In this document: in pieces, positions 1 to 7,041 of the stretch
Layout: each line of letters opens with the position of its first letter
Numbering within the stretch: position 1 is the stretch's first letter
DNA from: an uncultured Clostridia bacterium
Lineage (GTDB): Bacteria > Bacillota > Clostridia > Oscillospirales > Ruminococcaceae
Length of the DNA: 10,577 nucleotides
NCBI GenBank assembly: GCA_946056455.1
Contig: CAMGJS010000019.1
Coordinates: forward strand, 1 to 10,577
Direction of reading: 5' to 3'
Position numbers and translations under genes: made by a program
Notes under the pieces: model-generated
Database searches by the model: none
What the model was told of the DNA's origin: nothing
The model's input: the letters and a program-made list of their open reading frames with translations, nothing else

Positions 1-900
1 GTCTATTCCGCAACCCTCAAGCACCTTGGGGTGAACCATTCCTGCGCCGAGAAGTTCGATATATCCCTCGTTCTTGCAAAGCGGACAACCTGCTCCGTTG
101 CAGTTATAGCACATAACATCGACTTCGGCGGAAGGCTCGGTATAAGGGAAATGATGAGGACGAAGGCGTATCTTGCAATCGTCGCCGTAAAGACGCTTCA
201 TAAGAAGTTCAAGAGTTCCGCAGAGGTCAGCCATTGTTACTCCCTTGTCGATAACAAGTCCCTCAATCTGATGGAACAATGGTGAATGAGTAGCGTCAAC
301 GGTGTCGCAACGATAAACTCTTCCGGGGGAAATTATTCTTATCGGGGGCTTTCTGTTTTCCATTGTTCTTATCTGAACGCTTGATGTCTGAGTTCTTAAA
401 ACGACATTTTCATTGATATAGAATGTATCCTGAGTATCTCTTGCAGGGTGGGACTTTGGCATATTGAGCGCCTCAAAGCAGTAGCGGTCGGTTTCAACCT
501 CGGGACCGTCGACAATATCAAAGCCCATACCCGTAAAGATGTCCTTTACTTCGTTGAGAACGATTGTTAAGGGGTGGAGTTTTCCAACCTTCTGCGACTT
601 TCCCGGCAAGGTCACATCTATAACCTCGCTTTTAAGTTTTTTAGCGGTAAGTTCCTCTTTGAGAGCTGTTTTTCTCGCTTCGATTTTTTCTTCAATGTCG
701 GCACGGACTTTATTTGCAAGCTGTCCGACAACGGGGCGTTCCTCAGCGGAAAGACTGCCCATCTGCTTTAAAATAGCGGTAAGCTCGCCCTTTTTGCCGA
801 GAAGTCTTACTCTTAAATCCTCAAGCTGTTTGCTGTCGGATATTTTTGCAAGCTCGTCTGACGCTTCCGCTCCGATTTTTTCAAGAGCTTCCTTCAACAT
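1..900 (-). CDS. pheS: Phenylalanyl-tRNA synthetase alpha subunit, 3' end outside window
   Basis: Reading the minus strand from the ATG at 900 gives 300 uninterrupted codons that run off the left edge. About 40 residues of a usual ~340 are therefore missing. The protein charges tRNA-Phe as the catalytic alpha subunit of the cytoplasmic alpha2beta2 enzyme. The N-terminal ~90 residues are the charged coiled-coil tRNA-binding arm. The class II core follows, with [11 protein letters not shown] (151-161), the motif 2 stretch [10 protein letters not shown] (209-218) and [11 protein letters not shown] (247-257). A four-cysteine stretch (C264, C267, C272, C275) just before [11 protein letters not shown] resembles the CxxC pairs seen in many bacterial PheS. 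A GAGGTGA ribosome binding site precedes the start. The gene is controlled by the T-box leader upstream; pheT probably follows outside the window. The assignment is secure. Confidence 0.96.
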   Translation of the reverse strand, partial: MLKEALEKIGAEASDELAKISDSKQLEDLRVRLLGKKGELTAILKQMGSLSAEERPVVGQLANKVRADIEEKIEARKTALKEELTAKKLKSEVIDVTLPGKSQKVGKLHPLTIVLNEVKDIFTGMGFDIVDGPEVETDRYCFEALNMPKSHPARDTQDTFYINENVVLRTQTSSVQIRTMENRKPPIRIISPGRVYRCDTVDATHSPLFHQIEGLVIDKGVTMADLCGTLELLMKRLYGDDCKIRLRPHHFPYTEPSAEVDVMCYNCNGAGCPLCKNEGYIELLGAGMVHPKVLEGCGID

Positions 901-933
901 TTTTATCACCTCAAAAAAATTTTTAACACAAAT

Positions 934-971
934 AAAAAAGCCTGCCCCGTCTGAACAAACAGGACAAGCCT
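934..971 (-). terminator. T-box-controlled intrinsic terminator upstream of pheS
   Basis: On the minus strand the 5' arm (971-956, GCTTGTCCTGTTTG core) pairs along its whole length with the 3' arm (CAGACGGGGCAGGC, 953-940). Several pairs are G-U, and the loop is very small. A run of six T follows (939-934). The wobble-rich 5' arm also lets the same bases serve as the 3' strand of the antiterminator. The hairpin ends about 33 bases before the pheS ATG. Confidence 0.88.
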
Positions 972-1188
972 AAGACTTGCTTATATACCACCCGATTGTT
1001 AAAGAAGCAGTCACTTCCCCGACGATAACGCTGTCAGGCGTTCTTCCCTACTCGAAAAATCTTTAAGGAAAACCACTCGGGAGTGAAATTCGCGTTCCGC
1101 GGTGCGAAAAGCTCACAGCAAAATAACGCTTTTCTCTCTGCAACTGCGCCGTTGTCGGAAAACTACTGTACTCCGTCTTTGTGTTTAC
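934..1188 (-). promoter_or_regulatory. T-box riboswitch leader of pheS (Phe-specific)
   Basis: The untranslated leader of pheS has T-box architecture. Stem I begins with GACGGAGTA, and its apical part carries the AGAGAG motif. A UUC phenylalanine specifier followed by the conserved A lies at 1087-1085, in the context GCGAATTTCAC. A small stem (1027-1031 with 1038-1042) sits in the middle. The T-box core CGGGTGGT is at 994-987; its UGGU can pair with the ACCA end of uncharged tRNA-Phe. The antiterminator can be drawn as CGGG with CCUG and GCAAG with CUUGU. Its 3' strand is also the 5' arm of the terminator, so the two folds exclude each other. Expected behaviour is readthrough into pheS when tRNA-Phe is uncharged. 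The tRNA bulge (UGGUAUAUAA) looks longer than the usual seven bases. Confidence 0.9.
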
Positions 1189-1194
1189 TTTAAC

Positions 1195-1223
1195 ATTATA
1201 TATAATTTTTTTAGGATTTGCAA
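1195..1223 (-). promoter_or_regulatory. Promoter of the pheS T-box transcript
   Basis: The minus strand shows TTGCAA at 1223-1218, a 17-base A/T-rich spacer, and a perfect TATAAT at 1200-1195. This is a strong sigma-A (housekeeping) promoter. The predicted start is near 1188, just before stem I of the T-box leader, which fits the full-length riboswitch. Confidence 0.85.
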
Positions 1224-1232
1224 GGGTTTTTA

Positions 1233-1261
1233 TTGAAATGGCAGAAAAAATATGATAAAAT
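1233..1261 (+). promoter_or_regulatory. Divergent promoter for the membrane protein/acpS/nnr genes
   Basis: TTGAAA at 1233-1238, a 17-base spacer and TAAAAT at 1256-1261 form a good sigma-A promoter on the plus strand. It lies back to back with the pheS promoter, with 9 bases between the two -35 boxes. It leaves a leader of about 55 bases before the ATG at 1325. A TATAAT at 1290-1295 lacks a well placed -35 and is less likely. Confidence 0.65.
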
Positions 1262-1324
1262 ATTCAAGGTAAAGGCATTACAGTTTTTATATAATTTTCA
1301 CAAACCAAAGGAGATTTTTTTGAA

Positions 1325-1813
1325 ATGGACACTTATGCAGAACAGCTTGTCATCAAAGAAAGCAACGCAAAAGATACCATAATAAGAGTGCTTATCATCG
1401 GGGGAGGATTTATTCTTTCTGTGGCAGTATTTTTATTATTCAGTATTTTAGGACTTTTACCCATAGGGGCAATTCTCACGATAGGAGTAGCTGTCGGAGC
1501 GTATTTTATCTTTTTGCAGACAGGCGTTGAATATGAATACATCATCACCGAGGGCGAACTTGACATTGACAAGATTGTCGCAAAAAGAACGAGAAGCAGA
1601 CTGCTCACCGTGAAGGTTGCAAACTTCAGGGAATACGGGATAATATCGGAGGCAACGGAAAAGGACGGTCTTACCGTTTTTATGGTAAGCGGAAGAGGAT
1701 ACAGCGATTATTATGCTGATTTTACTCACAAAAAACACGGCGAATGCAGACTTATCTTTTCTCCCGATGAAAGAATGAGGTCGCTTATCGAACCGTATCT
1801 CACCATAAAATAA
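1325..1813 (+). CDS. Small two-helix membrane protein, DUF6106-like, function unknown
   Basis: This 162-residue protein has a short polar N-terminus. Two adjacent hydrophobic segments (about residues 19-40 and 43-64) follow, separated by a short turn. The soluble tail of ~95 residues begins VEYEYIITEGELDIDKI and is rich in charged residues. This plan (two helices, then a small beta-rich cytoplasmic domain resembling a bacterial PH-like domain) recalls clostridial proteins grouped as DUF6106; I give that name from pattern memory. The start follows an AAAGGAG site at 1307-1313, with an 11-base gap. The stop is 13 bases before acpS, so the two are probably co-transcribed, but this does not imply a shared function. 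No catalytic motif was seen. Confidence 0.8.
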   Translation: MDTYAEQLVIKESNAKDTIIRVLIIGGGFILSVAVFLLFSILGLLPIGAILTIGVAVGAYFIFLQTGVEYEYIITEGELDIDKIVAKRTRSRLLTVKVANFREYGIISEATEKDGLTVFMVSGRGYSDYYADFTHKKHGECRLIFSPDERMRSLIEPYLTIK

Positions 1814-1826
1814 CAAAGGAGCTTTT

Positions 1827-2183
1827 ATGACTGTCGGAACAGATATTATAGAAATATCGCGCATTGAAAAAAATCTTGAAAACAGAAAATTCATAGAGCG
1901 GATATATTCCAGGGAAGAAATAGAATATTTTTCTAAAAAAGGATTTAAGGCTGAAAGTATGGCGGGAAATTTCTGTGCTAAGGAGGCTTTTATGAAGTGC
2001 CTTGGGACAGGAATGTTTGACATTCCGTTCAACGAGATAGCGGTACTCAGAAACGAAAACGGCAAGCCGTATATATCCCTTTCGGGCAAGGCGAAAGAAC
2101 TTCTTGACAAAAGCGGTATGCAGGTCGATGTGAGCATAAGTCATTGCAGAGAGTATGCAACGGCGGTCTGTATTTTATTTTAG
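1827..2183 (+). CDS. acpS: Holo-[acyl-carrier-protein] synthase
   Basis: The protein transfers 4'-phosphopantetheine from coenzyme A to a serine of apo-acyl carrier protein, activating it for fatty acid synthesis in the cytoplasm. At 118 residues it is the normal size for the trimeric AcpS class. The N-terminal VGTDIIEISRIEK holds the Mg-binding Asp (D6). The second signature, GNFCAKEAFMKCLGTG (47-62), holds the catalytic-site Glu (E53). The C-terminal strand VDVSISHCREYATAV (100-114) is also typical. AAGGAG precedes the ATG at a good distance. The gene sits 13 bases after the membrane-protein gene and 17 bases before the nnr start. The acpS-nnr pairing is common in Firmicutes. Confidence 0.96.
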   Translation: MTVGTDIIEISRIEKNLENRKFIERIYSREEIEYFSKKGFKAESMAGNFCAKEAFMKCLGTGMFDIPFNEIAVLRNENGKPYISLSGKAKELLDKSGMQVDVSISHCREYATAVCILF

Positions 2184-2200
2184 AACAAAGGGTGAAAAAT

Positions 2201-3733
2201 ATGTATCTTCTTACTCCCCAGAAAATGAAAGAGCTTGAAGCTTTATCGGACAAGCACGGCGTATCATATTCGGCGCTTATGCAGAATGCAGGCGAACAGC
2301 TTGCAGAGCAGATTTATTCTCTGCCCGTTGATTTGTCATACGGCATTGTGTTTTTTTGCGGAAGCGGAAACAACGGCGGCGACGGCTTTGTTGCGGCAAG
2401 GCTTTTAGCTTCGGGCGGTTATCCCGTTACCGTTGTGCTTATGTGCGGTGAACCTGCAACGGAGCTTTCTGCAAGAGCGTATGTTGAGCTCGGTGAAAGC
2501 TTGGCGGAGGTTTTAACTCTTTATGACAACAACGAAAAGATTTTTTCAAAATTATCCTCGGCTTCACTCATCGTTGACGCTGTTTTCGGAACGGGCTTTC
2601 ACGGCGAACTTCCTCCGCAAGTCAAAGCCTGCTTTTCGTTTGCGGCAAGGTCGGCGGCAAAAAAGCTTGCTGTTGATGTTGCAAGCGGTGGCGATTGCAC
2701 CGACGGAAAGGTTTCCGAGGGAATTTTAAAATGCGATTACACCGTGACCTTCGCCTATGAAAAAATCGGAATGAGAATGTACCCCCTTTGCGATTATTCG
2801 GGAGAAGTGAGAGTTGTGGACATAGGCATTGACAAGGCTCTTTGCAAGAATGTCACGCCGATAATTGAAACCGACGACGATTTCTTAAAAAGACTTATCC
2901 CCGAAAGAAACAGATACTCGCACAATGGCGACTTCGGAAAGCTCATAAACATTGCAGGCTCAAAGAAAATGCCCGGGGCGGCGGCTCTGTCAACAATGTC
3001 GGCTTTACGCTCGGGAGCAGGACTTGTCACTCTTGCGACACCCCGTACTGTTGCAGAAAGTCTTTCGGGCAATATATATGAGTGTACTTCCCTCCCCTTA
3101 AAAGAAACGGCCGCAGGTACAATCTCCGCCACAAACGAAAAAGATATTCTCACTCTTTGCGAAAGTGCGGCGGCTGTTTCAATAGGTTGCGGAATGGGCG
3201 TAAATGACGATTGTCTTAAAATCATTGAGGCTACAATAAAAAATGTATCCTGCCCTGTAATTATTGACGCGGACGGCATAAACTGCATTGCAACGCGAAT
3301 AGATATATTAAAGGACAAAAAGGCGGAGGTCATTGTTACCCCTCACCCGAAGGAGCTTTCAAGGCTTCTGGGTATTTCTGTTAAAGAAGTGATAGAGAAC
3401 AGATTTTCTCTTGTGAAAAAATTATCCGAGGAATACGGGATAACTGTTCTTTCAAAGGGAATGCCCACGATAGTATGCGGTTCTAACGGATATTCATTCA
3501 TAAACGAAAACGGAAACGCAGGTCTATCACGAGGTGGCAGCGGAGATGTGCTCACGGGAATTATTGCGTCGTTGGCGGCACAAGGGCTTTCGGGAACCGA
3601 CGCGGCGGCGGCAGGAGCGTACATATTCGGCAAGGCGGCGGATATTACCGCAGATGAGCTTTCAATGCAGGGAATGTTACCGTCGGATGTGATAAAGCGT
3701 CTGCCCTTTGTATTCAAAGAAATAGGAAGATAA
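2201..3733 (+). CDS. nnr: Bifunctional NAD(P)H-hydrate epimerase / ADP-dependent dehydratase
   Basis: This is a metabolite-repair enzyme that restores damaged NAD(P)H. The N-terminal YjeF_N domain (~1-215) interconverts the R and S hydrates; the C-terminal ribokinase-like domain (~225-510) dehydrates the S form using ADP. Epimerase marks are GSGNNGGDG (54-62), VDAVFGTG (125-132) and VDVASG (158-163). Dehydratase marks are NIAGSKKMPGAA (250-261), TPHPKE (380-385) and GGSGDVLTG (445-453), with D449 as the expected catalytic Asp. An in-frame ATG at 2144 would add 19 residues inside acpS. I prefer 2201, which has AAAGGGTGA just upstream and gives the usual N-terminus MYLLTPQKMKELE. The length is 510 residues, normal for the fused form. 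Confidence 0.95.
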   Translation: MYLLTPQKMKELEALSDKHGVSYSALMQNAGEQLAEQIYSLPVDLSYGIVFFCGSGNNGGDGFVAARLLASGGYPVTVVLMCGEPATELSARAYVELGESLAEVLTLYDNNEKIFSKLSSASLIVDAVFGTGFHGELPPQVKACFSFAARSAAKKLAVDVASGGDCTDGKVSEGILKCDYTVTFAYEKIGMRMYPLCDYSGEVRVVDIGIDKALCKNVTPIIETDDDFLKRLIPERNRYSHNGDFGKLINIAGSKKMPGAAALSTMSALRSGAGLVTLATPRTVAESLSGNIYECTSLPLKETAAGTISATNEKDILTLCESAAAVSIGCGMGVNDDCLKIIEATIKNVSCPVIIDADGINCIATRIDILKDKKAEVIVTPHPKELSRLLGISVKEVIENRFSLVKKLSEEYGITVLSKGMPTIVCGSNGYSFINENGNAGLSRGGSGDVLTGIIASLAAQGLSGTDAAAAGAYIFGKAADITADELSMQGMLPSDVIKRLPFVFKEIGR

Positions 3734-3739
3734 TAAAAT

Positions 3740-3789
3740 AAGCCTTTTTTGTCCGAAACATAAAGTCTGACAAAGGAGGCTTTTTCTTT
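3740..3789 (+). terminator. Terminator-like hairpin that contains the next gene's ribosome binding site
   Basis: AAGCCTTTTTTGTC (3740-3753) pairs over all 14 positions, two of them G-U, with GACAAAGGAGGCTT (3769-3782) around a 15-base loop. A T-rich run (TTTTTCTTT) follows. The shape is that of an intrinsic terminator after nnr. However, AAGGAGG (3773-3779) within the 3' arm is the only ribosome binding site for the ATG at 3790, so the hairpin would hide it when folded. A weak promoter-like pair, TTGTAT (3708-3713) and TAATAA (3731-3736) with a 17-base spacer, could start a transcript near 3743 that lacks the base of the stem. Confidence 0.7.
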
Positions 3790-4305
3790 ATGAAAAAAAT
3801 ATTGTGTATCTGTCTTTGTTCGTGTATGCTTTTCTTATGTGGATGTAAGAAAATCATTAAAGAGGACAGTCCCGAAACTTCAAGATTGTTTACTGCAACC
3901 GCTGAAATTGACTGCGGTGACGGTGTTTTTGTTTCGGGCATTATAACCCGTCTCGGAGCGGAAAGCTGGCGCGCGGAGATGAATTCGCCCGACACGATAG
4001 AGGGAATTGTGCTTTCGTATTCGCCCGACGGAATTATTGCCGAATACCACGGAATGACGCTTACTACCGCAAAGGAGAATACTCCCGAAAAGAACATTCT
4101 CGGCTCTGTTTTCAAATGTATAGACCATAGCTCAACGCTTGTTTCAATGCCTTATGAGGAAACTGAAAACGGAAGAATGTTCTTTGGCGAATGTGAAAAA
4201 GGAAAATACACTATCACTACCGACAACGATAACAATATAACCGCCATATGCCTTGAAGATATGGGGCTTTCGGCAACGCTTGAAGATTTTTGTGTAATTG
4301 AATAA
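3790..4305 (+). CDS. Small secreted lipoprotein of unknown function
   Basis: The 171-residue product begins MKKILCICLCSCMLFLCGCKK: a basic end, a hydrophobic stretch, and a lipobox-like L-C-G-C whose last Cys (C19) would be lipidated after cleavage by signal peptidase II. The mature part (about residues 20-171) is rich in alternating polar/hydrophobic stretches such as LFTATAEIDCGDGVFVSGII and SWRAEMNSPDTIEGIVLSY. This suggests a beta-rich fold, possibly like the LolA/LppX type; that comparison is a weak inference. The signal peptide is unusually cysteine-rich (C6, C8, C10, C12, C17 before C19). The gene ends at the edge of the structured intergenic element and is convergent with the hydrogenase operon. 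I do not recognise a named family. Confidence 0.8.
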   Translation: MKKILCICLCSCMLFLCGCKKIIKEDSPETSRLFTATAEIDCGDGVFVSGIITRLGAESWRAEMNSPDTIEGIVLSYSPDGIIAEYHGMTLTTAKENTPEKNILGSVFKCIDHSSTLVSMPYEETENGRMFFGECEKGKYTITTDNDNNITAICLEDMGLSATLEDFCVIE

Positions 4306-4308
4306 AAA

Positions 4309-4430
4309 ATATCCCGACTGTCAGGGTAATGCCGATAAAGAAATATTTATCAGCACCGAGCCGCAAACTTTGGCATTTCGTAAAGTAAATTACGAATTGC
4401 CAAAGGAGGCTCCACCATAGTCGGGATTTT
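4309..4430. terminator. Branched inverted repeat between convergent genes; bidirectional terminator, possible structured RNA
   Basis: The outer stem ATCCCGACT (4311-4319) pairs with AGTCGGGAT (4419-4427). It extends by a G-T pair, a T-A pair and, past a CAG bulge, GGT with ACC. Inside are two helices. P2 is 4330-4339 with 4346-4355, with one mismatch and a 6-base loop. P3 is GAGCC (4358-4362) with GGCTC (4408-4412), then 15 further positions with one mismatch (4368-4382 with 4391-4405) and a small A-rich internal loop. The plus strand continues with TTTTATTATTT and the minus strand with ATTTTTTATT, so either transcript could end here. The stop codons of both flanking genes lie in or beside the opposite strand's T-run. 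I recognise no riboswitch consensus on either strand. Confidence 0.65.
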
Positions 4431-4431
4431 A

Positions 4432-5856
4432 TTATTTAAGTATAGAAATAGCGTCCGCTATGCTCTTTTCAAAAGCCTCGTTGCCGTATTTGTCGACCTC
4501 GGCTTTGTTTTTTTCGCCGTGGGTAAGACAACCTGCTCCACCGATACAACCGCCCACGCAAGCCATACCCTCGATAAAGTTTGCGTCAAGCATATTCTTG
4601 CTCTTTTTGAGCAGTGCCACACGGCAAGCCTCGATACCGTCGCAGGTGCAGGCTTTGAGTTCAAAGTCCTCTATTCCCTGCTCTTTGAGCGCCTCGGCAA
4701 CAGCGTCGGTAAGTCCGCCCGAACGGGCAAAAATTCTTCCGAAGTATGAAGCGTTGTCAAGGACATCTTCTTCAAGATTTGTGATTTCAATATCACGGCT
4801 GTCAAAAAGCGCCTGCAACTCCTCAAAGGTCATAACAGCGTCAATGTATTTTTTCACCTCGGGCTTCTGAGCCTCGGCTTTCTTTGCGGTGCAAGGACCT
4901 ATGAACACGACCTTTGCAGCGTTGTCTGTTTCCTTGATATATTTTGCAATAGTCGCCATAGGCGAAAGGTTATGTGAGATATGCTCTTTGAGTGCAGGGA
5001 AGGATTTATTGATATAATCAACAAAAGCAGGACAGCACGAGCTTGTGAGAAAACCCTTTTCGGTGAGTTCTTTGGACTCTGCCATAGCTACCATATCCGC
5101 GCCGAGAGCCGCCTCAACAACGGTATGAAAACCTAAGGCTTTAAGTCCGCTTATTACCTGCCCGAGTTTTGCATAGGTGAACTGGCTTGATATTGACGGT
5201 GCAACTACCGCATAGACATTGTATTTTTCATCACGGTTGCGGTTTTTGAGCATATCCACAACATTGATGATATAGGATTTATCCATAATAGCGCCGAAAG
5301 GACACTGATAAACGCACGCTCCGCAGGAAATGCAGGTGTCGTTGTCGATAATGGCCTCTTTGCTTTCGTTCATAGAAATCGCCTTTATCTTGCAGGCGTT
5401 CTGGCACGGGCGCTTTCTGCTGACTATTGCGGTATAAGGACACACCTTTGCGCAGGCTCCGCATTCCTTGCACTTTGACTTGTCGATATGAGCGACATGG
5501 TTGTTATCAAAGGATATTGCTCCGAAACGGCATACATCTTCGCAACGGTGCGCAAGACAACCTCGGCAGGCGTTTGTGACTTCAAATCCGCCGACGGGAC
5601 ATTCATCGCAGGCTATCGGGATAACCTCAATGACATTGGGGTTTTCTTTATCTCCGCCCATTGCGATTTTGACGCGCTCGGAAAGAATAGCTCTTTCTTT
5701 ATAAACGCAACAGCGCATTGTCGGCGTTTTTCCCGGAACGAGGATTTTGGGGATATCCAAAAGATTATCGTAAAGAGTATCGTTCCAGGCTTGCCTTGCT
5801 ACTTCGCTTAAAACCTTATATTTCAGATGCTGGACCTTTGTATCAAACTTTCGCAT
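4432..5856 (-). CDS. hydA2: Group B [FeFe]-hydrogenase, probably ferredoxin-dependent (HydA2 type)
   Basis: This 474-residue cytoplasmic enzyme should reduce protons with reduced ferredoxin, disposing of fermentation electrons as H2. The N-terminal third is cysteine-rich: CDEC (83, 86), CRGC (97, 100), C105/C109, CKECGACAKVCP (C129, C132, C135, C139), C151/C155 and CISCGACVYQCP (C175, C178, C181, C185). This predicts several [4Fe-4S] clusters. H-cluster motifs follow: L1 TSSCCPAF (C274, C275), L2 GPCTAKKAE (C322), and L3 EGMACVGGCIGGAG (C433, C437). Gly before PC in L2, where group A enzymes have Met, and the GGAG ending of L3 point to group B. AAGGTG precedes the ATG; 12 bases separate it from the phosphatase gene. 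It is the last gene of the operon. The maturases HydE, HydF and HydG are not in the window. Confidence 0.9.
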   Translation of the reverse strand: MRKFDTKVQHLKYKVLSEVARQAWNDTLYDNLLDIPKILVPGKTPTMRCCVYKERAILSERVKIAMGGDKENPNVIEVIPIACDECPVGGFEVTNACRGCLAHRCEDVCRFGAISFDNNHVAHIDKSKCKECGACAKVCPYTAIVSRKRPCQNACKIKAISMNESKEAIIDNDTCISCGACVYQCPFGAIMDKSYIINVVDMLKNRNRDEKYNVYAVVAPSISSQFTYAKLGQVISGLKALGFHTVVEAALGADMVAMAESKELTEKGFLTSSCCPAFVDYINKSFPALKEHISHNLSPMATIAKYIKETDNAAKVVFIGPCTAKKAEAQKPEVKKYIDAVMTFEELQALFDSRDIEITNLEEDVLDNASYFGRIFARSGGLTDAVAEALKEQGIEDFELKACTCDGIEACRVALLKKSKNMLDANFIEGMACVGGCIGGAGCLTHGEKNKAEVDKYGNEAFEKSIADAISILK

Positions 5857-5868
5857 ATTACACCTTCT

Positions 5869-7041
5869 TTAAAAATAGCTTACCTTGATTTTTTTGCCCA
5901 TTTTTTTGAGACAAGACGAGAGCTCCTCGACAATGTTCATCTTTATGCTGAAATTTATGGGCAGGTCGGGGTTCTGGTGGGCAGGGTTCATCGCTCTGCC
6001 GACAAAGAAGTTTATGTCCGTCGCCTCTTCAAAAAGCAGACGGCATATAAGCGAAGCGCCGTCACGCTTGAAGTTCCATTGTTCGTAATTTTCATTTCCC
6101 GCAAGGTAATCTCTTGCGTATTCAAGCACCTTGCTCATTGTGATAACGCCCTCGGTGACAAGGTCAACGCCGTCTATCTCCGCAATAGGAGGAACATCGG
6201 ATTTTTCAAAATTAAGGCTCACCTTTATCTGCTTGCCGAGGTATTTTGCCGCTATTGACGAAGTCGTTCCTCCGCATATAATATGCTTGCCCTCTTTTGA
6301 GAAAAAGAGTGACATCATTCTGTCGCAGTCGTTGCGGTTCTGGGGAGGTCCGAAAAGAATATTCATCGGCTCTCTCTTTCTCACTCTCACAACGCAGGCG
6401 GTAGCATCGTCGCCCGGGCGGTTGCCGTAAAGCTTGTTGCACTCATCGACGAGAATTGTCGAGAGGGTTTTTGCGGTGTATCCCACATCGGAAATAGACT
6501 CCATAAAATCTCTTATATCTTCCGTCTTCCAGCCGAAGTTAAATGCTGTACCTATTCCGGCGTGTGGACAACCATCGCTCATTGCGACAAAAACATCGTT
6601 TTCTTTGAGCTTTATCGTTGAGCGGATAACCGTTTTTCCGTCTATGTTAAGCTCGGTTTTGGGGTAATCATAACTCTTGCCGTCACGGAAAAGCATAATG
6701 AGCGGATTGTCAAACTGCATAAGCTCGGCAGTTTCGTTATCTTTGATATGAATAATGGTGAAGGTCGAGTATGCAACTCCCCTTACAGAACATATCGGCA
6801 AGGTAGCCGCGATAGTCCTTACGCAGTCTTCAAGCTTTAAGCCTTCGGCAAGCATTGTTGATATTATCTTTGATGTAAGCGTTGAAAGAATACTCGCCTT
6901 GACGCCGCTGCCTAAACCGTCGGCAAGAACGATAACAGTCGAGTTTTCGTCCTGCTCAACAATGTCAACATGGTCGCCGCAAAGCTCTTCGCCGTAATGA
7001 TTGATGCTTTTATATCCTATGTCGGTACATAAATCATTCAT
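5869..7041 (-). CDS. SpoIIE/PP2C-family serine phosphatase with extra C-terminal domain
   Basis: Residues ~5-222 form a PP2C-like (SpoIIE/RsbU class) phosphatase. The metal-site acidic residues are in place: GD (D23), VLADGLGSG (D41), AMSDG (D156) and GDDATACVV (D211, D212). It should remove phosphate from Ser/Thr of a protein partner using Mn or Mg. Residues ~225-390 form a separate domain that I do not recognise, with NILFGPPQ and a glycine/serine-rich HIICGGTTSS. There is no membrane segment. I start at 7041, where AAGGAG (7057-7052) is well placed; an upstream in-frame ATG at 7074 would add 11 residues inside hydS. The start overlaps the end of hydS by 8 bases, implying translational coupling and joint action. 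Such phosphatases are known neighbours of group C hydrogenases, which supports a role in H2 or redox signalling. Confidence 0.9.
   Translation of the reverse strand: MNDLCTDIGYKSINHYGEELCGDHVDIVEQDENSTVIVLADGLGSGVKASILSTLTSKIISTMLAEGLKLEDCVRTIAATLPICSVRGVAYSTFTIIHIKDNETAELMQFDNPLIMLFRDGKSYDYPKTELNIDGKTVIRSTIKLKENDVFVAMSDGCPHAGIGTAFNFGWKTEDIRDFMESISDVGYTAKTLSTILVDECNKLYGNRPGDDATACVVRVRKREPMNILFGPPQNRNDCDRMMSLFFSKEGKHIICGGTTSSIAAKYLGKQIKVSLNFEKSDVPPIAEIDGVDLVTEGVITMSKVLEYARDYLAGNENYEQWNFKRDGASLICRLLFEEATDINFFVGRAMNPAHQNPDLPINFSIKMNIVEELSSCLKKMGKKIKVSYF

Noticed and set aside
539..973. Plus-strand open frame across the start of pheS and its leader
   Set aside because: It is antisense to a certain pheS and part of its T-box terminator, with low-complexity Ser/Phe-rich translation and no family resemblance.
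995..1002. Rex operator half-site (TTGTTAA)
   Set aside because: Only one half of the palindrome is present and it lies within the T-box leader, not at a promoter.
1092..1106. ACCGCGGAA-like string on the minus strand resembling the canonical T-box core
   Set aside because: It lies in lower stem I, beside the specifier and far from the terminator. The real core (GGGTGGT) is at 993-987, directly before the terminator.
1457..2137. Minus-strand open frame of 226 codons
   Set aside because: It is antisense to the membrane protein and acpS, both well supported with ribosome binding sites; the translation shows no recognisable domain.
2144..2200. Longer N-terminus for the NAD(P)H-hydrate repair enzyme
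   Set aside because: It lies inside acpS, has no good ribosome binding site, and adds residues unlike the family N-terminus. The ATG at 2201 has AAAGGGTGA upstream.
2794..3333. Minus-strand open frame of 179 codons
   Set aside because: It lies wholly within nnr on the opposite strand and looks like a codon-bias shadow.
4358..4412. Kink-turn in the longer helix of the intergenic element
   Set aside because: The internal loop (GCAAA opposite GA) has one possible G-A pair but not the tandem G-A/A-G arrangement of a true kink-turn.
4309..4430. Known riboswitch (c-di-GMP, TPP and THF classes considered)
   Set aside because: Short similarities such as AGGG...GCAAA or TAATGCC do not extend to a full consensus, and no gene follows on either strand that it could control.
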